A DNA stretch of 64,000 bases from Bradyrhizobium sp. BR13661 (GTDB lineage Bacteria; Pseudomonadota; Alphaproteobacteria; Rhizobiales; Xanthobacteraceae). The position numbers were made by a program, and so were the translations under genes. Position 1 is the first letter of the stretch; every line of letters starts with the position of its first letter. This document shows positions 1 through 8,103 of the stretch, piece by piece. Under the pieces are notes generated by a model. The model was not told the origin of the DNA. It did no database searches and worked only from the letters and a program-made list of their open reading frames with translations. The DNA lies in contig NZ_JARXWB010000002.1 of NCBI RefSeq assembly GCF_029892425.1, forward strand, positions 310,001 through 374,000, given 5' to 3'.

Positions 1-460
1 AGGCGCGGACGATACGCTCAGGGTCGGGCAGGCCGACCTCGCGCGCCAGCGACAGCGCCTTTGCGCGCCGCTCCTTCGGCGTCAGCAGGCCGTGAGCTTC
101 GAACATCTCCGCCATCTGGTCGCCGATCCGCATCAACGGATTGAGCGCTGTCATCGGCTCCTGGAAAATCATCGCGAGCCGGCGGCCGCGCAGATCGCGC
201 CAGCCGTCGTCGTCGAGCCTGAGCAGGTCGCGGCCTTCGAACTGGATCTCGCCGGAGGTGACGCTGACAGTATCCGGCAGCAGGCCCATCAGCGCATGCG
301 CGCACATCGACTTGCCGGAGCCGGATTCGCCGACGACACAGACGATCTTGCCGGGCCGAAGGTCGAGCGAGACGCCGTCGACGGCGAACGGACGCTCGGC
401 GCCCTTCGGCAGCGCGATCCGCAGATTCTTGATCGAAACGGCGGGCGGGGCGGTCATCAT
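1..460 (-). CDS. Opp/Dpp-type ABC transporter ATP-binding protein (partial, C-terminus outside window)
   Basis: This is the N-terminal ~153 residues of a peptide-type ABC importer ATPase (OppD/DppD class), which would power uptake through the adjacent permeases. The reverse strand shows the Walker A segment GESGSGKS about 45 residues in and the Q-loop IFQEP about 100 residues in, in the usual order. The signature and Walker B motifs lie beyond the window edge. The start is an ATG at 460, whose first base is shared with the stop of the upstream permease gene, so the two are translationally coupled. A second ATG follows at once and could also be used. The neighbours make it the ATPase of the importer encoded at 460-4022. 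Confidence 0.9.
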   Translation of the reverse strand, partial: MMTAPPAVSIKNLRIALPKGAERPFAVDGVSLDLRPGKIVCVVGESGSGKSMCAHALMGLLPDTVSVTSGEIQFEGRDLLRLDDDGWRDLRGRRLAMIFQEPMTALNPLMRIGDQMAEMFEAHGLLTPKERRAKALSLAREVGLPDPERIVRA

Positions 461-1299
461 CAGCGTCCCTCCCGCGACAGGCGCGGATTGAGCGCGTCGT
501 TGAGGCCTTCGCCGATCAGGTTCAAGCCGAGCACCGAGATCAGGATGGCGACGCCGGGAAATACGGTGATCCACCAGGCCTGGCGGATGACGGTGCGGCC
601 GGCGCCAACCATGTAGCCCCAGGAGATCAGATTGGGATCGCCGAGGCCAAGGAAGGACAGCGAGGATTCCAGCAGGATCGCGGTCGCCACCATCAGCGAG
701 GCCAGCACGATCACCGGCGACAGCGCATTGGGCAGGATCTCGCGCAGGATGATCCAGCTGTTGCTCTGTCCGGTCACCACGGCGGCCTGGACATATTCGC
801 GCGTGCGCAGCGACAGCACCTCGCCGCGGACGAGGCGGGCGACGGGCGGCCAGCTCACCACCGCGATCGAGGCCACGATCGAATAGATCGAGGGCTGCAG
901 GATTGCGACCAGCACGATCGCCAGCGCAAAGCTCGGAATGGTTTGGAAGAATTCGGTGAAGCGCATCAGCGCGTCGTCGACCTTGCCGCCGAAATAGCCG
1001 GCCATCGCGCCAATGGGAACGCCGACGATGAGCGCCACCAGCGTCGAGACGAGGCCGACCAGCAGCGACACGCGGGCACCAAAGATCATGCCTGCGAAGA
1101 CGTCGCGGCCGAGCGCGTCGGTGCCGAGCGGCACGGTCGAGAGCGTGAAGGGCGGCAGGAATGGCCGCTGCACCATGCGCCAGGGCGAGTTCGGGAACAG
1201 CAGCGGTCCGAACACCGCGATCGAGATCGCGAGCAGCAGGATGATGATCCCGATGACGCCGCTCGGGCTCCTCAGCATGGATTTCCAGAACTGTTTCAT
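460..1299 (-). CDS. Opp/Dpp-type ABC transporter permease, DppC-like
   Basis: This is an inner-membrane permease of 279 residues for a peptide/opine/nickel-type importer. After a short cytoplasmic N-terminus there is a transmembrane helix (about residues 13-35), the conserved LGTDxLGRD motif (about 59-67), and five more hydrophobic stretches. The coupling helix REYVQAA contacts the ATPase. SFLGLGDP near the C-terminus is typical of DppC. A longer in-frame reading exists upstream, but it lacks family similarity and overlaps the DppB-like gene. The ATG at 1299 overlaps that gene's stop in an ATGA arrangement. Confidence 0.93.
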   Translation of the reverse strand: MKQFWKSMLRSPSGVIGIIILLLAISIAVFGPLLFPNSPWRMVQRPFLPPFTLSTVPLGTDALGRDVFAGMIFGARVSLLVGLVSTLVALIVGVPIGAMAGYFGGKVDDALMRFTEFFQTIPSFALAIVLVAILQPSIYSIVASIAVVSWPPVARLVRGEVLSLRTREYVQAAVVTGQSNSWIILREILPNALSPVIVLASLMVATAILLESSLSFLGLGDPNLISWGYMVGAGRTVIRQAWWITVFPGVAILISVLGLNLIGEGLNDALNPRLSREGR

Positions 1300-2267
1300 G
1301 CGGCGAATTCGATGCGCGGGTCGACCAGTCGATAGACGAGGTCGGTGATGAGGTTGAAGATCAGCACCATGACCGAGCAGGTCACGAAGACGCCGAGCAG
1401 CAGATTGTAGTCGCGCTGCAACAGTGCGTCGTACATCAGCCGCCCGATGCCGGGCCAGGCGAACACGGTCTCGGTGATGACGGCGCCGCCGATCAGCGTT
1501 CCGGCATGGACGCCGGCGAGCGTCACGACGGGCAGCAGCGCGTTGCGCAACACATGGCGGCGCTGGATCACAGAGTCGGAAAGACCCTTGGCGCGCGCGG
1601 TCTTGACGAAGTCGAGCCGCTTCACCTCCAGCATCGAGGCGCGCGTCATGCGCGTGTAGGTCGCCATGAAGAACAGGCCGAGCGTCATCGCCGGCATGAT
1701 CAGGTGCTTTGCGACGTCGACCACGTGGGCAAGGCCGGCGAGGTTGGCGCCGACGGTCTCGTAACCGAAGCTCGGCAGCCAATCGACCGTGACCGAGAAC
1801 AGCAGGATGCCCATCAGCGCCACCCAGAAGATCGGCATGGCGTAGAAGACGAGCGCAAAGATCGTGATGCCGGTGTCGAGGAACGTCCCGGCAAAGCGTG
1901 CGGCGAAGGTGCCGAAGAGAACGCCGAGCGCGAGCGAGATTGCGAACGCCGTCAGCGTCAACAGCAGCGTCGCCGGCAGCCGTTCCGCGATCAGCTTGGC
2001 CACCGGTGCCTGCTGGCGGAAGGAGAAGCCGAGGTCGAGGGTCGCGATGCCCTTGACGTAGATGAAGAGCTGCTCGGGGAGCGGCTTGTCGAGGCCGAAC
2101 TTTTCGCGGAGCTGCTGGACGAAGACCTGGTCGCTGGCGCCGGCCTCGCCGGCCATCACGACAGCGGGGTCGCCGGGCGCAAGCCGGATCAGGAAGAAAT
2201 TGAGGACAACGATCGCGAGCAGGACGATCACGCCCTTGAGGACACGCTGGGCGACGAAGGAGAGCAT
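1296..2267 (-). CDS. Opp/Dpp-type ABC transporter permease, DppB-like
   Basis: This is an inner-membrane permease of 323 residues, the partner of the DppC-like protein. It starts with the family hallmark: an N-terminal helix followed by RLAPGDP (about residues 28-34). Six transmembrane segments follow. The coupling region LDFVKTARAKGLS lies near residue 220, and VITETVFAWPGIG follows (about 263-275), both highly characteristic of DppB/GsiC proteins. The end overlaps the next gene by four bases. A 204-bp gap containing dispersed hairpin repeats separates it from the upstream binding-protein gene, so expression of the membrane parts may be lower than that of the binding protein. Confidence 0.94.
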   Translation of the reverse strand: MLSFVAQRVLKGVIVLLAIVVLNFFLIRLAPGDPAVVMAGEAGASDQVFVQQLREKFGLDKPLPEQLFIYVKGIATLDLGFSFRQQAPVAKLIAERLPATLLLTLTAFAISLALGVLFGTFAARFAGTFLDTGITIFALVFYAMPIFWVALMGILLFSVTVDWLPSFGYETVGANLAGLAHVVDVAKHLIMPAMTLGLFFMATYTRMTRASMLEVKRLDFVKTARAKGLSDSVIQRRHVLRNALLPVVTLAGVHAGTLIGGAVITETVFAWPGIGRLMYDALLQRDYNLLLGVFVTCSVMVLIFNLITDLVYRLVDPRIEFAA

Positions 2268-2310
2268 TTTAGAGAGTCATATCTTGTAGCAGGAGCCACG
2301 GTGACGGTGG

Positions 2311-2455
2311 GCTCCCTCGCCCCGCTTGCGGGGAGAGGGTCGGGGTAAGGGGGGCTCTCCGCGAGGGTATCAGCAGTTGGACTCGTGGAGACTCCCCCTC
2401 ACCCGAATGTGCGCTATGCGCACATTCGACCTCTCCCCGCATGCGGGGAGAGGTG
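2311..2455. repeat. Dispersed hairpin repeat pair (family A) between binding protein and permease
   Basis: Two inverted units face each other. The right unit reads CCCCTCACCC, then the perfect 10-bp stem GAATGTGCGC-TAT-GCGCACATTC, then a second hairpin CCTCTCCCCGC-AT-GCGGGGAGAGG. The left unit is a degenerate reverse copy that lacks the inner stem. Related units occur at 50402-50558 and 52482-52610. Such palindromes inside operons often affect mRNA stability or partial termination. That role is inferred here. Confidence 0.8.
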
Positions 2456-2471
2456 AAGGAGAGAGCAGGGC

Positions 2472-4022
2472 TCACTTGTCGAGCCATGCGTCCTTGAAGC
2501 CGTCATTGACCCCGATCCCCGTGGTGATCAGGTTTTTGACCTTGCAGCTCATGATGGTCGGGAATTGCAGCTCGAGCATCCAGGCCACCGGCACGTCCTC
2601 GACCAGGATCTTCTGCGCCTTCTCGTAGATCTCCTTGCGCTTGGAATCCGGTGTTGCGACGGCGCCGTCGGCAAAGAGTTTGTCAATTTCGGGGTTGGAG
2701 TACCCCTCGACATTGTTGAACACCTGGCCCTTGGCAATGTTGCTGGAGATGTAGTTGCGGCCGACGCCGAGTGCGGGATCGCCGTACTGATAGAGGTAGG
2801 TGAAGGCGATGTCGTAATCCCAGTCGCCGATCTTCTGGTTGCCGCCGGCAACGTCGGTCGAGATGGTCTCGATGTTCATGCCGACGTCCATGAGGTTCTG
2901 CTTCACGGCTTCACCCCAGCGCTGCCAGGTCTCGCCATAGGCAAGCGGCAGGATGCGGATCTTCTCGCCCTTGTAGCCGGCTTCCTTCAGCAGCGCCTTG
3001 GCCTTGGCCGGATCGTAAGCGTATTTCGGCACGTCGTCGGTGTAGTACTTGATGGTCGAGGCCGAGGGACCGGTCGCGACCTTGCCGAGCCCATTCCAGA
3101 TCACGTCCTTGGCGAAATCGCGGTCGATCGCATACATGACCGCCTGCCGCACCCGCTTGTCCGCGAGCGGGCCCTGGCGGTTGTTGAGCCACAGCCAGGC
3201 CAGCGGCGAGAAGAACTCCCAGCCGGCGCCGGTGACGCAGGTGTTCTTCAGCTTGGACAGGCGCGGCACGTCGAAGTTCTCGACCGAGCCGCCGGGCAGC
3301 ACGTCGATCTTGCCGGTCTCATAGGCCACCGAGCGCGCGGCTGCGTCGGGGATGATCTGCCAGTAGATCTCGTCGATGTAGGGCTTGCCCTTCTCGTAGT
3401 AGTTCGGATTCTTGACCAGCCGGATGAACGAGCCCTTCTGCCATTCCTTGAACATGAAGGGGCCGGTGCCCACAGGTGCGTTGTTGTAGGGATTGGTCTT
3501 CCAGTCGGTGCCTTCATAGAGATGCTTCGGCACTATCGGCATCGAGCCGACCTCGAAAATGCCGAGGAATGGACCGAACGGCTGCTTCAGCGTGAAGACG
3601 ACTGTATAATCGTCGGGCGCCTCGACCTTATCGACCTGTGCGAGGTTGGTGCGGGCGCGGGCGTGGGTCTGCTTGAGCATCTCCATCGAGAACAGCACGT
3701 CGGCCGCGGTGAAGGGCTTGCCGTCATGCCAGGTGACGCCCTTGCGGAGCTTGAACGTGTAGGTCTTGGCGTCCTCGCTGACGCTCCAGCTCTCGGCGAG
3801 CTCCGGAAGCGGCTCGAGCTTCGGACTATAGCGCAGCAGGCCCTCGAAAATATTGCCCGATACCATCTGGGTCGGACCGTTCTGGACCATCGCGAGCATC
3901 AGGCCGGGCGGCTCGGGCTGGATCACCGCATTGATCACGCCCCCAGTCTTCGGCTCTTGCGCCAGCGCCGAGGCCGTGAGGCCGCAAGCCAGGAGGAGAC
4001 CAAGCAACACTCGTTTCGACAT
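2472..4022 (-). CDS. Periplasmic substrate-binding protein, SBP_bac_5 family
   Basis: This 516-residue extracellular solute-binding protein belongs to the peptide/nickel/opine family 5. Residues 1-22 form a signal peptide with hydrophobic LLGLLLACGL and an ALAQ cleavage region. The mature protein shows the family pattern LAESWSVSEDAKTYTFKLRKGVTWHDGKPF split over residues 76-105, then PVGTGPF (about 190), VRQAVMYAID (about 293) and a late DVPVAW. It delivers a ligand to the permeases encoded downstream. The ligand cannot be named from sequence. It is the first gene of the minus-strand operon and faces a divergent TetR gene, which is a likely regulator. Confidence 0.93.
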   Translation of the reverse strand: MSKRVLLGLLLACGLTASALAQEPKTGGVINAVIQPEPPGLMLAMVQNGPTQMVSGNIFEGLLRYSPKLEPLPELAESWSVSEDAKTYTFKLRKGVTWHDGKPFTAADVLFSMEMLKQTHARARTNLAQVDKVEAPDDYTVVFTLKQPFGPFLGIFEVGSMPIVPKHLYEGTDWKTNPYNNAPVGTGPFMFKEWQKGSFIRLVKNPNYYEKGKPYIDEIYWQIIPDAAARSVAYETGKIDVLPGGSVENFDVPRLSKLKNTCVTGAGWEFFSPLAWLWLNNRQGPLADKRVRQAVMYAIDRDFAKDVIWNGLGKVATGPSASTIKYYTDDVPKYAYDPAKAKALLKEAGYKGEKIRILPLAYGETWQRWGEAVKQNLMDVGMNIETISTDVAGGNQKIGDWDYDIAFTYLYQYGDPALGVGRNYISSNIAKGQVFNNVEGYSNPEIDKLFADGAVATPDSKRKEIYEKAQKILVEDVPVAWMLELQFPTIMSCKVKNLITTGIGVNDGFKDAWLDK

Positions 4023-4238
4023 CTCGTATCTTTCTCAAGCGAGGCCAGCCGAAAACGCTTCGCGACGTCCTCGCCCGCGAAGCGACGGCCGGCCCATCCC
4101 AGTCCCCATCCGGGCGGGAGGCTCACAGGTCCCGTTCCGCGCCGCAAGATGAAAGTCTCGACAGTGTCAGCACAAAAAATGTACAGCGCGTCCTGTTTTC
4201 ACTTGATTCATTGTCCTGTCACGGAGACAAGTCGGCCC

Positions 4239-4874
4239 ATGGACAACGCCAGACGCTCCGAACGGTCGCGCAATGCTGCGCTCGAAGCGGCCATCGCGAT
4301 CATCGCGCGCGATGGGCCCGGCCGGCTGACGCTCGATGCGATCGCGCGCGAGAGCGGGCTGAGCAAGGGCGGCGTGATGCACCAATTCCGTACCAAGGAA
4401 GCGGTGCTGAAGGCGCTTCTCGAGCGGCAGATGGCGCATTTCGAGGAATTCTCGACAGCTTTTATGGCGAAGGTGGGCGCGAGCTCGGCCAATCCCAATC
4501 TGGCGACTCAACTTGCCACGATCCGGGAAGCGGCGACCTCGCCGAATTCCGCCGCACTGGCCCTGGTCGCGGCCATGGTCGAGAACCCGAGCCTGATGGC
4601 GCTGCCGCGTGAGCGCGAGACGGAGCGGATGGCGGCGATCAGGGAAGAGGCCACTGACCCGGATCTCGCAATGCTGCGTTGGGCCGGCGCGATGGGGCTT
4701 CTGCTAAGCTCGCTGTTCGGGATGTCGCCGCTTAGCAAGGACGAGCACAAGCGATTGTTCTCGCGCCTGGTCGACGATGCGCAATGGACCCGGCTCGAAC
4801 AGCCGGCCGCGAAGCGTCCCGCCAAATCCGCAGTCGCGCCGGCAAAGGCTGCAAGCCCGCGCAAGCGCGCCTGA
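4239..4874 (+). CDS. TetR/AcrR family transcriptional regulator
   Basis: This 211-residue one-component regulator has an N-terminal helix-turn-helix (about residues 10-55): LTLDAIARESGLSKGGVMH followed by FRTKEAVLKALL is the classic TetR pattern. The C-terminal half is the ligand-binding and dimerisation domain (TetR_C_33-like). The tail is rich in Lys/Ala/Pro. The reading frame runs much further upstream, but that part is the antisense of the binding-protein gene. The ATG at 4239 is chosen because GGAGA lies about 11 bases before it and homology starts there. It is divergent from the importer operon, and a TetR-like palindrome lies 84 bp past its stop. Confidence 0.9.
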   Translation: MDNARRSERSRNAALEAAIAIIARDGPGRLTLDAIARESGLSKGGVMHQFRTKEAVLKALLERQMAHFEEFSTAFMAKVGASSANPNLATQLATIREAATSPNSAALALVAAMVENPSLMALPRERETERMAAIREEATDPDLAMLRWAGAMGLLLSSLFGMSPLSKDEHKRLFSRLVDDAQWTRLEQPAAKRPAKSAVAPAKAASPRKRA

Positions 4875-4953
4875 GTCATCGTTAACGAACTCCTGCCGAT
4901 CGCTGCCCAAAGTCGCGCCTGCGGCCAAATGTGCCAGGACGTCACCTTCGCTA

Positions 4954-4982
4954 TTTACAAACCAACTGGTCGGTTTTATAAG
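4954..4982 (+). promoter_or_regulatory. Sigma-70-type promoter driving the lipoprotein gene
   Basis: A -35-like TTTACA (4954-4959) and a -10-like TATAAG (4977-4982) are separated by exactly 17 bases. Each matches the consensus at five of six positions. Transcription would start near 4989, giving a leader of about 139 nt before the lipoprotein start at 5128. The spacer is filled by a palindrome listed separately. Confidence 0.6.
4959..4976. promoter_or_regulatory. Candidate TetR-family operator inside the promoter spacer
   Basis: AAACCAACTGGTCGGTTT is an imperfect 18-bp palindrome in which 14 of 18 positions equal those of its reverse complement. It has the AAACC...GGTTT arms common to TetR/AcrR operators. 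It occupies the promoter spacer, where a bound dimer would block RNA polymerase. The regulator encoded at 4239-4874 is the closest candidate. Confidence 0.55.
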
Positions 4983-5042
4983 CGGAAGCACTGAGGCGAC
5001 CCAAGGCGTCTGACACGGCCCCGGACGAGGCCCTGGGTTGGC

Positions 5043-5101
5043 AAAGGCGAGCGTCGCAGCCGCGTCTGGTCCCGTACGCGGCTGCGATCGCTCTTGCCTT
5101 T
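5043..5101 (+). other. Long hairpin in the 5' leader of the lipoprotein gene
   Basis: AAAGGC (5043-5048), GAGCG (5049-5053) and CGCAGCCGCGT (5055-5065) pair with ACGCGGCTGCG (5076-5086), CGCTC (5089-5093) and GCCTTT (5096-5101). That makes 22 base pairs broken only by small bulges. A weaker hairpin (ACCCAaGGC with GCCcTGGGT) lies at about 4999-5039. The structure ends about 12 nt before the AAGAGGAG ribosome site. It could be a regulatory leader or the body of a small RNA. Confidence 0.55.
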
Positions 5102-5127
5102 CGACGCGTCGCAAGAGGAGTTCTGGA

Positions 5128-5790
5128 ATGGATCGCTCGATCGCCCTGCGCGGTCTGGGAACGCTGATGCTTGGCGCGGCCGTAGCAGGCTGCGCCTCGG
5201 TCGCGCCCGTGCCCTATTCGGAGATGGCGTCGTCTGCCTACATGGCGCCCGACAAGTCGGACGCCTCCGGCCGCACGCCCTACCGCTATTCCACGTCGGT
5301 CGACTGGCGCTCCTATAATAAAGTCATCCTCGAACCCGTCGTGGTCTACCGCGGCAAGGATCACCAGTTCGGCGACATGCCCGACAAGGACAAGACGGCG
5401 CTCGCAACTTACATGCAGGCCCGCTTCGTCGAACGGCTGCGCAGCCGCTTCACCCTCGTCCGCGAGCGCGGACCCGAGACACTGCGGATCAGGCTCACGC
5501 TCACCGGCGCCGTCACCAACACGCCGGTGCTCGGTACGCTGTCACGGTTCGACATGGCAGGCGCAGTCTACAACGGCGTGCAGGCCGCGCGCGACGGCGA
5601 GGGCATGTTGACCGGCTCGGTCATCTACGGCGTCGAGATTTTTGACGCTTCGACCGCGCGGCTGCTCGCCGCCTACCTCACCAAGCAATACCCCGGCGCC
5701 TACGACATCAAGGCGAGCGTCGGCGCACTCGCGGCCGCCAATGCCGGGATCGACAAGGGCGCCGATGCGCTAATCGCGCAACTGAACTGA
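5128..5790 (+). CDS. Putative lipoprotein, DUF3313-like
   Basis: The 220-residue precursor has a lipoprotein signal: a basic start, a hydrophobic core (LGTLMLGAAV) and the lipobox-like AGC near residue 19-21, so it is probably lipid-anchored in the outer membrane. The body contains WRSYNKVILEPVVVYRG, as seen in DUF3313 lipoproteins, and ends with an Ala-rich helical segment. The start is set by AAGAGGAG eight bases upstream. The function is unknown. It follows a strong promoter/operator and a structured leader, so expression looks tightly controlled. The DUF2147-like gene lies 32 bp downstream and may share the transcript. Confidence 0.75.
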   Translation: MDRSIALRGLGTLMLGAAVAGCASVAPVPYSEMASSAYMAPDKSDASGRTPYRYSTSVDWRSYNKVILEPVVVYRGKDHQFGDMPDKDKTALATYMQARFVERLRSRFTLVRERGPETLRIRLTLTGAVTNTPVLGTLSRFDMAGAVYNGVQAARDGEGMLTGSVIYGVEIFDASTARLLAAYLTKQYPGAYDIKASVGALAAANAGIDKGADALIAQLN

Positions 5791-5822
5791 CGCTGTAATC
5801 TCTCCAACGAAAGGTGTCGCCG

Positions 5823-6392
5823 ATGAATCTTCTTCTTCGTTTTGTGCTGCGTATCGCGATCACCATCGTGATGATGATCTTTGGCGGCCGCGCCGGTGCA
5901 ACGATGCCCGTCGATCCCAGCGGCACCTGGCTCGTCGAGGATGGTCGCGCCCGCGTTCGGCTCGAACGCTGTGGTCCTGCGCGCGACCGCATCTGCGGCT
6001 TCATCGTCTGGATGAAGGAGCCTGCCGACAAGCGCGGTCAGCCCTATCGTGACAAGGAAAATCCTGATCCCGACAAGCGCGCCCGCGCGCTGCTCGGCCA
6101 CCAGTTGATCATGGGCCTGCAGGCGACGCCCGAGGGCCGGTTCGCCGGCGACATCTATAATGCCGAGGACGGCAAGCTCTATTCGATCTCGCTGTGGCGC
6201 GAATCCGCCGACCGCCTCAAGCTCAAGGGATGCCTGATCAGGCTGTTGTGCCAGACTCAGACCTGGCAGCAGACCCTCGACGTCCAGCCCGGCCAGCTCG
6301 TCGGCCTGACCGGCGATCTCAACGGCCCCCGCGCCGACAAGGAATGGGCGCAAGTGCCGCCGCTGAAGCCGATGCAGGCTAAGGCGAAGTAG
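5823..6392 (+). CDS. Exported DUF2147-family protein
   Basis: This small exported protein has 189 residues and an N-terminal signal peptide ending around residue 27 (GGRAGA). The mature part starts with the DUF2147 pattern DPSGTWLVEDGRARVRL, followed by CGFIVWMKEP, then a C-rich stretch (GCLIRLLCQTQTW). These proteins form a small lipocalin-like beta-barrel and often carry an unknown periplasmic role. ATG 5823 is preferred over the in-frame GTG nine bases earlier because AAAGG sits eight bases before it. It is probably co-transcribed with the lipoprotein gene. Confidence 0.8.
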   Translation: MNLLLRFVLRIAITIVMMIFGGRAGATMPVDPSGTWLVEDGRARVRLERCGPARDRICGFIVWMKEPADKRGQPYRDKENPDPDKRARALLGHQLIMGLQATPEGRFAGDIYNAEDGKLYSISLWRESADRLKLKGCLIRLLCQTQTWQQTLDVQPGQLVGLTGDLNGPRADKEWAQVPPLKPMQAKAK

Positions 6393-6419
6393 GGGCACGG
6401 CGCCACAATTGCGAGCGCC

Positions 6420-7970
6420 TCACGTCAGCCCGGCCCGTCGGAATCCTTCCAGATAGTGCTCGCGGTCGGCATCGCTCGCCCATGGTAGCTGTGTCGCGAC
6501 CCAATGCAGCGAGATGCCAGGTTGGGTGCGTCGGAGCTCTCGCACCGCCAATTCCGCCAGCGCGCTGTCGCCGGTCATACCGGCGGAGACGGCGAGCACG
6601 CGATAAGCGCCGGTGAGATCGCCCCGATGGCGGATCGCCTCGCGCGCGAGCGCGATGGCCTCGTCATAGTGCCGCTCGGTGAAGCGCGCATAGCCAGCGA
6701 TGCCGTAATAGATCGCCAGCGACGGATCGCGGGGCGACAGCCTGATCGCCTTCTGCGCCGCCTCGAACGAATCGCTGGATCGTCCGGCATAGGACAGCGC
6801 CAGCGCGTAATAGCCTTGCGCGAGCGAGAAGTTCGGGTTGAGCGCGAGCGCCTGTTCGAACTCGGAGAGCGCGTCCGCCAGCCGGCTGGTCGAGAAGCAG
6901 ACGCTGCCGAGTGCGGCATGGGCCCAGGCATTCTCATGATCGCAACGCATCGCGGCGAGCGCGGCGTTCTCCGCGATCGGTGCCGTGGCGGCAAGCTCCG
7001 CCCAGCCCAGATGCACGCCGAACATGTGGCTCGCCGCCAGCACGGCCAGCGCCTGGCCGTAATCCGGATCGATCGCGAGCGCGCGCTCGAGCAGCTTTTG
7101 CGCAGCGGCGTGGTCCTGCGGCGTGATCCGCCAGTAGTGCGACAACGCTTGCATCAGGAGGTCCCAGGCATCCAGGCTCGACGGGAGCTTGCGATGCGTA
7201 CGATAATTCTCCGCGGCGTGGATCTGCGGCTCGATCGCCGCGACGATCCGCTCGGTGATCTCGTCCTGCACGGCGAAGACGTCGACCAGCTCGCGGTCGT
7301 AGCGCTCGGCCCAGAGATGGCCGCCGGTGGTGGCGTCGTTGAGCTGTGCGGTGATGCGCACGCGGTTGCCCACCTTGCGCACGCTGCCCTCGACGATGTA
7401 GCGGACGCCGAGCTCTTCGGCGATCTGCTTGATGTGGACCGCGCGTCCCTTGTAGGTGAAGGACGAGTTGCGGGCGATCACGATGAACCAGCGCTGCTTC
7501 GACAGCGCGGTGAGGATGTCTTCGCTGATCCCATCGCCGAAATAGTCCTGGGCGGGATCGCCGCTCATGTTCTCGAAGGCGAGGACGGCGATGCCCGGAC
7601 GGTCGGTCGCGATGCGCGGGGAACCGGGCGCTGCCTCGGCCGGTACCGGCCTGGTTACCACTTCTTCCCGGACATCGCCGATGAAACGAAAGCCCTTCCG
7701 CGGAATCGTCTTGATCAGCCGCTGCGTCGCGCCGTCGTCGCCGAGCGCCTTGCGCGCGGCATTGATCCGGCTGTTCAGCGCCGAGTCCGAGACGATGCGA
7801 TCGCTCCAGATCTGGCTGATCAGATCGTCCTTGCTGACGACGCGGGCGCGCTCCGCGACGAGGTAGAGCAAGAGATCGAACACCTGCGGCTGTAGCGGCA
7901 CGGTGGTCCCGGCGCAGGTCAGTTCGCGCAGGTCGCCGTCGAGCACGTTGTTTTCAAAGAGAAATCGCAC
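6420..7970 (-). CDS. Winged-helix/TolB-like/TPR transcriptional regulator (paralogue 1)
   Basis: This 516-residue cytoplasmic regulator has three parts. Residues 1-100 form an OmpR/PhoB-type winged helix (PQVFDLLLYLV, SRINAARKALGD, IPRKGFRFIG). Residues about 125-265 form the TolB-like nucleotide-cyclase-associated segment (IAVLAFENMSGDPAQDYF, GISEDILTALSK, GGHLWAERYDREL). The C-terminal half consists of TPR units. No transmembrane helix is seen. The start is a GTG at 7970 with no strong ribosome site. A tandem 22-bp repeat lies directly upstream. It is closely similar over its whole length to the protein at 9477-11036. The target genes are unknown; the divergent methyltransferase is the obvious candidate. 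Confidence 0.85.
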   Translation of the reverse strand: MRFLFENNVLDGDLRELTCAGTTVPLQPQVFDLLLYLVAERARVVSKDDLISQIWSDRIVSDSALNSRINAARKALGDDGATQRLIKTIPRKGFRFIGDVREEVVTRPVPAEAAPGSPRIATDRPGIAVLAFENMSGDPAQDYFGDGISEDILTALSKQRWFIVIARNSSFTYKGRAVHIKQIAEELGVRYIVEGSVRKVGNRVRITAQLNDATTGGHLWAERYDRELVDVFAVQDEITERIVAAIEPQIHAAENYRTHRKLPSSLDAWDLLMQALSHYWRITPQDHAAAQKLLERALAIDPDYGQALAVLAASHMFGVHLGWAELAATAPIAENAALAAMRCDHENAWAHAALGSVCFSTSRLADALSEFEQALALNPNFSLAQGYYALALSYAGRSSDSFEAAQKAIRLSPRDPSLAIYYGIAGYARFTERHYDEAIALAREAIRHRGDLTGAYRVLAVSAGMTGDSALAELAVRELRRTQPGISLHWVATQLPWASDADREHYLEGFRRAGLT

Positions 7971-7976
7971 GCTTTT

Positions 7977-8020
7977 GTCGTCTCAAGCAAAAATCAAAGT
8001 CGTCTCAGGCGAAAATCAAC
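7977..8020. repeat. Tandem 22-bp direct repeat, candidate winged-helix regulator binding site
   Basis: Two adjacent 22-bp units each begin GTCGTCTCA and end AAAATCAA plus one base. They are identical at 19 of 22 positions. The period equals about two helical turns, which suits an OmpR-type protein binding head to tail. The array lies 6 bp from the GTG start of the regulator and 84 bp from the divergent methyltransferase gene. Confidence 0.6.
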
Positions 8021-8103
8021 CGTCCGCGAAAGTCTTCCGCAGTCCGGTCCGGCATGGTGCAGAGACCAAACAGTGTCGATGCCTCGGCACAACGGAGCTT
8101 TCT

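Noticed and set aside
1300..1782. N-terminal extension of the DppC-like permease
   Set aside because: It overlaps the DppB-like coding sequence out of frame and is Arg-rich without hydrophobic helices; the ATG at 1299 fits the family.
2565..4238. In-frame upstream extension of the TetR gene giving a 769-residue protein
   Set aside because: The extension is antisense to the binding-protein gene and has no domain; the TetR fold starts at 4239 behind a ribosome site.
5043..5101. Terminator for the TetR gene
   Set aside because: The hairpin lies downstream of a good promoter and is not followed by an uninterrupted T tract, so a leader structure is more likely.
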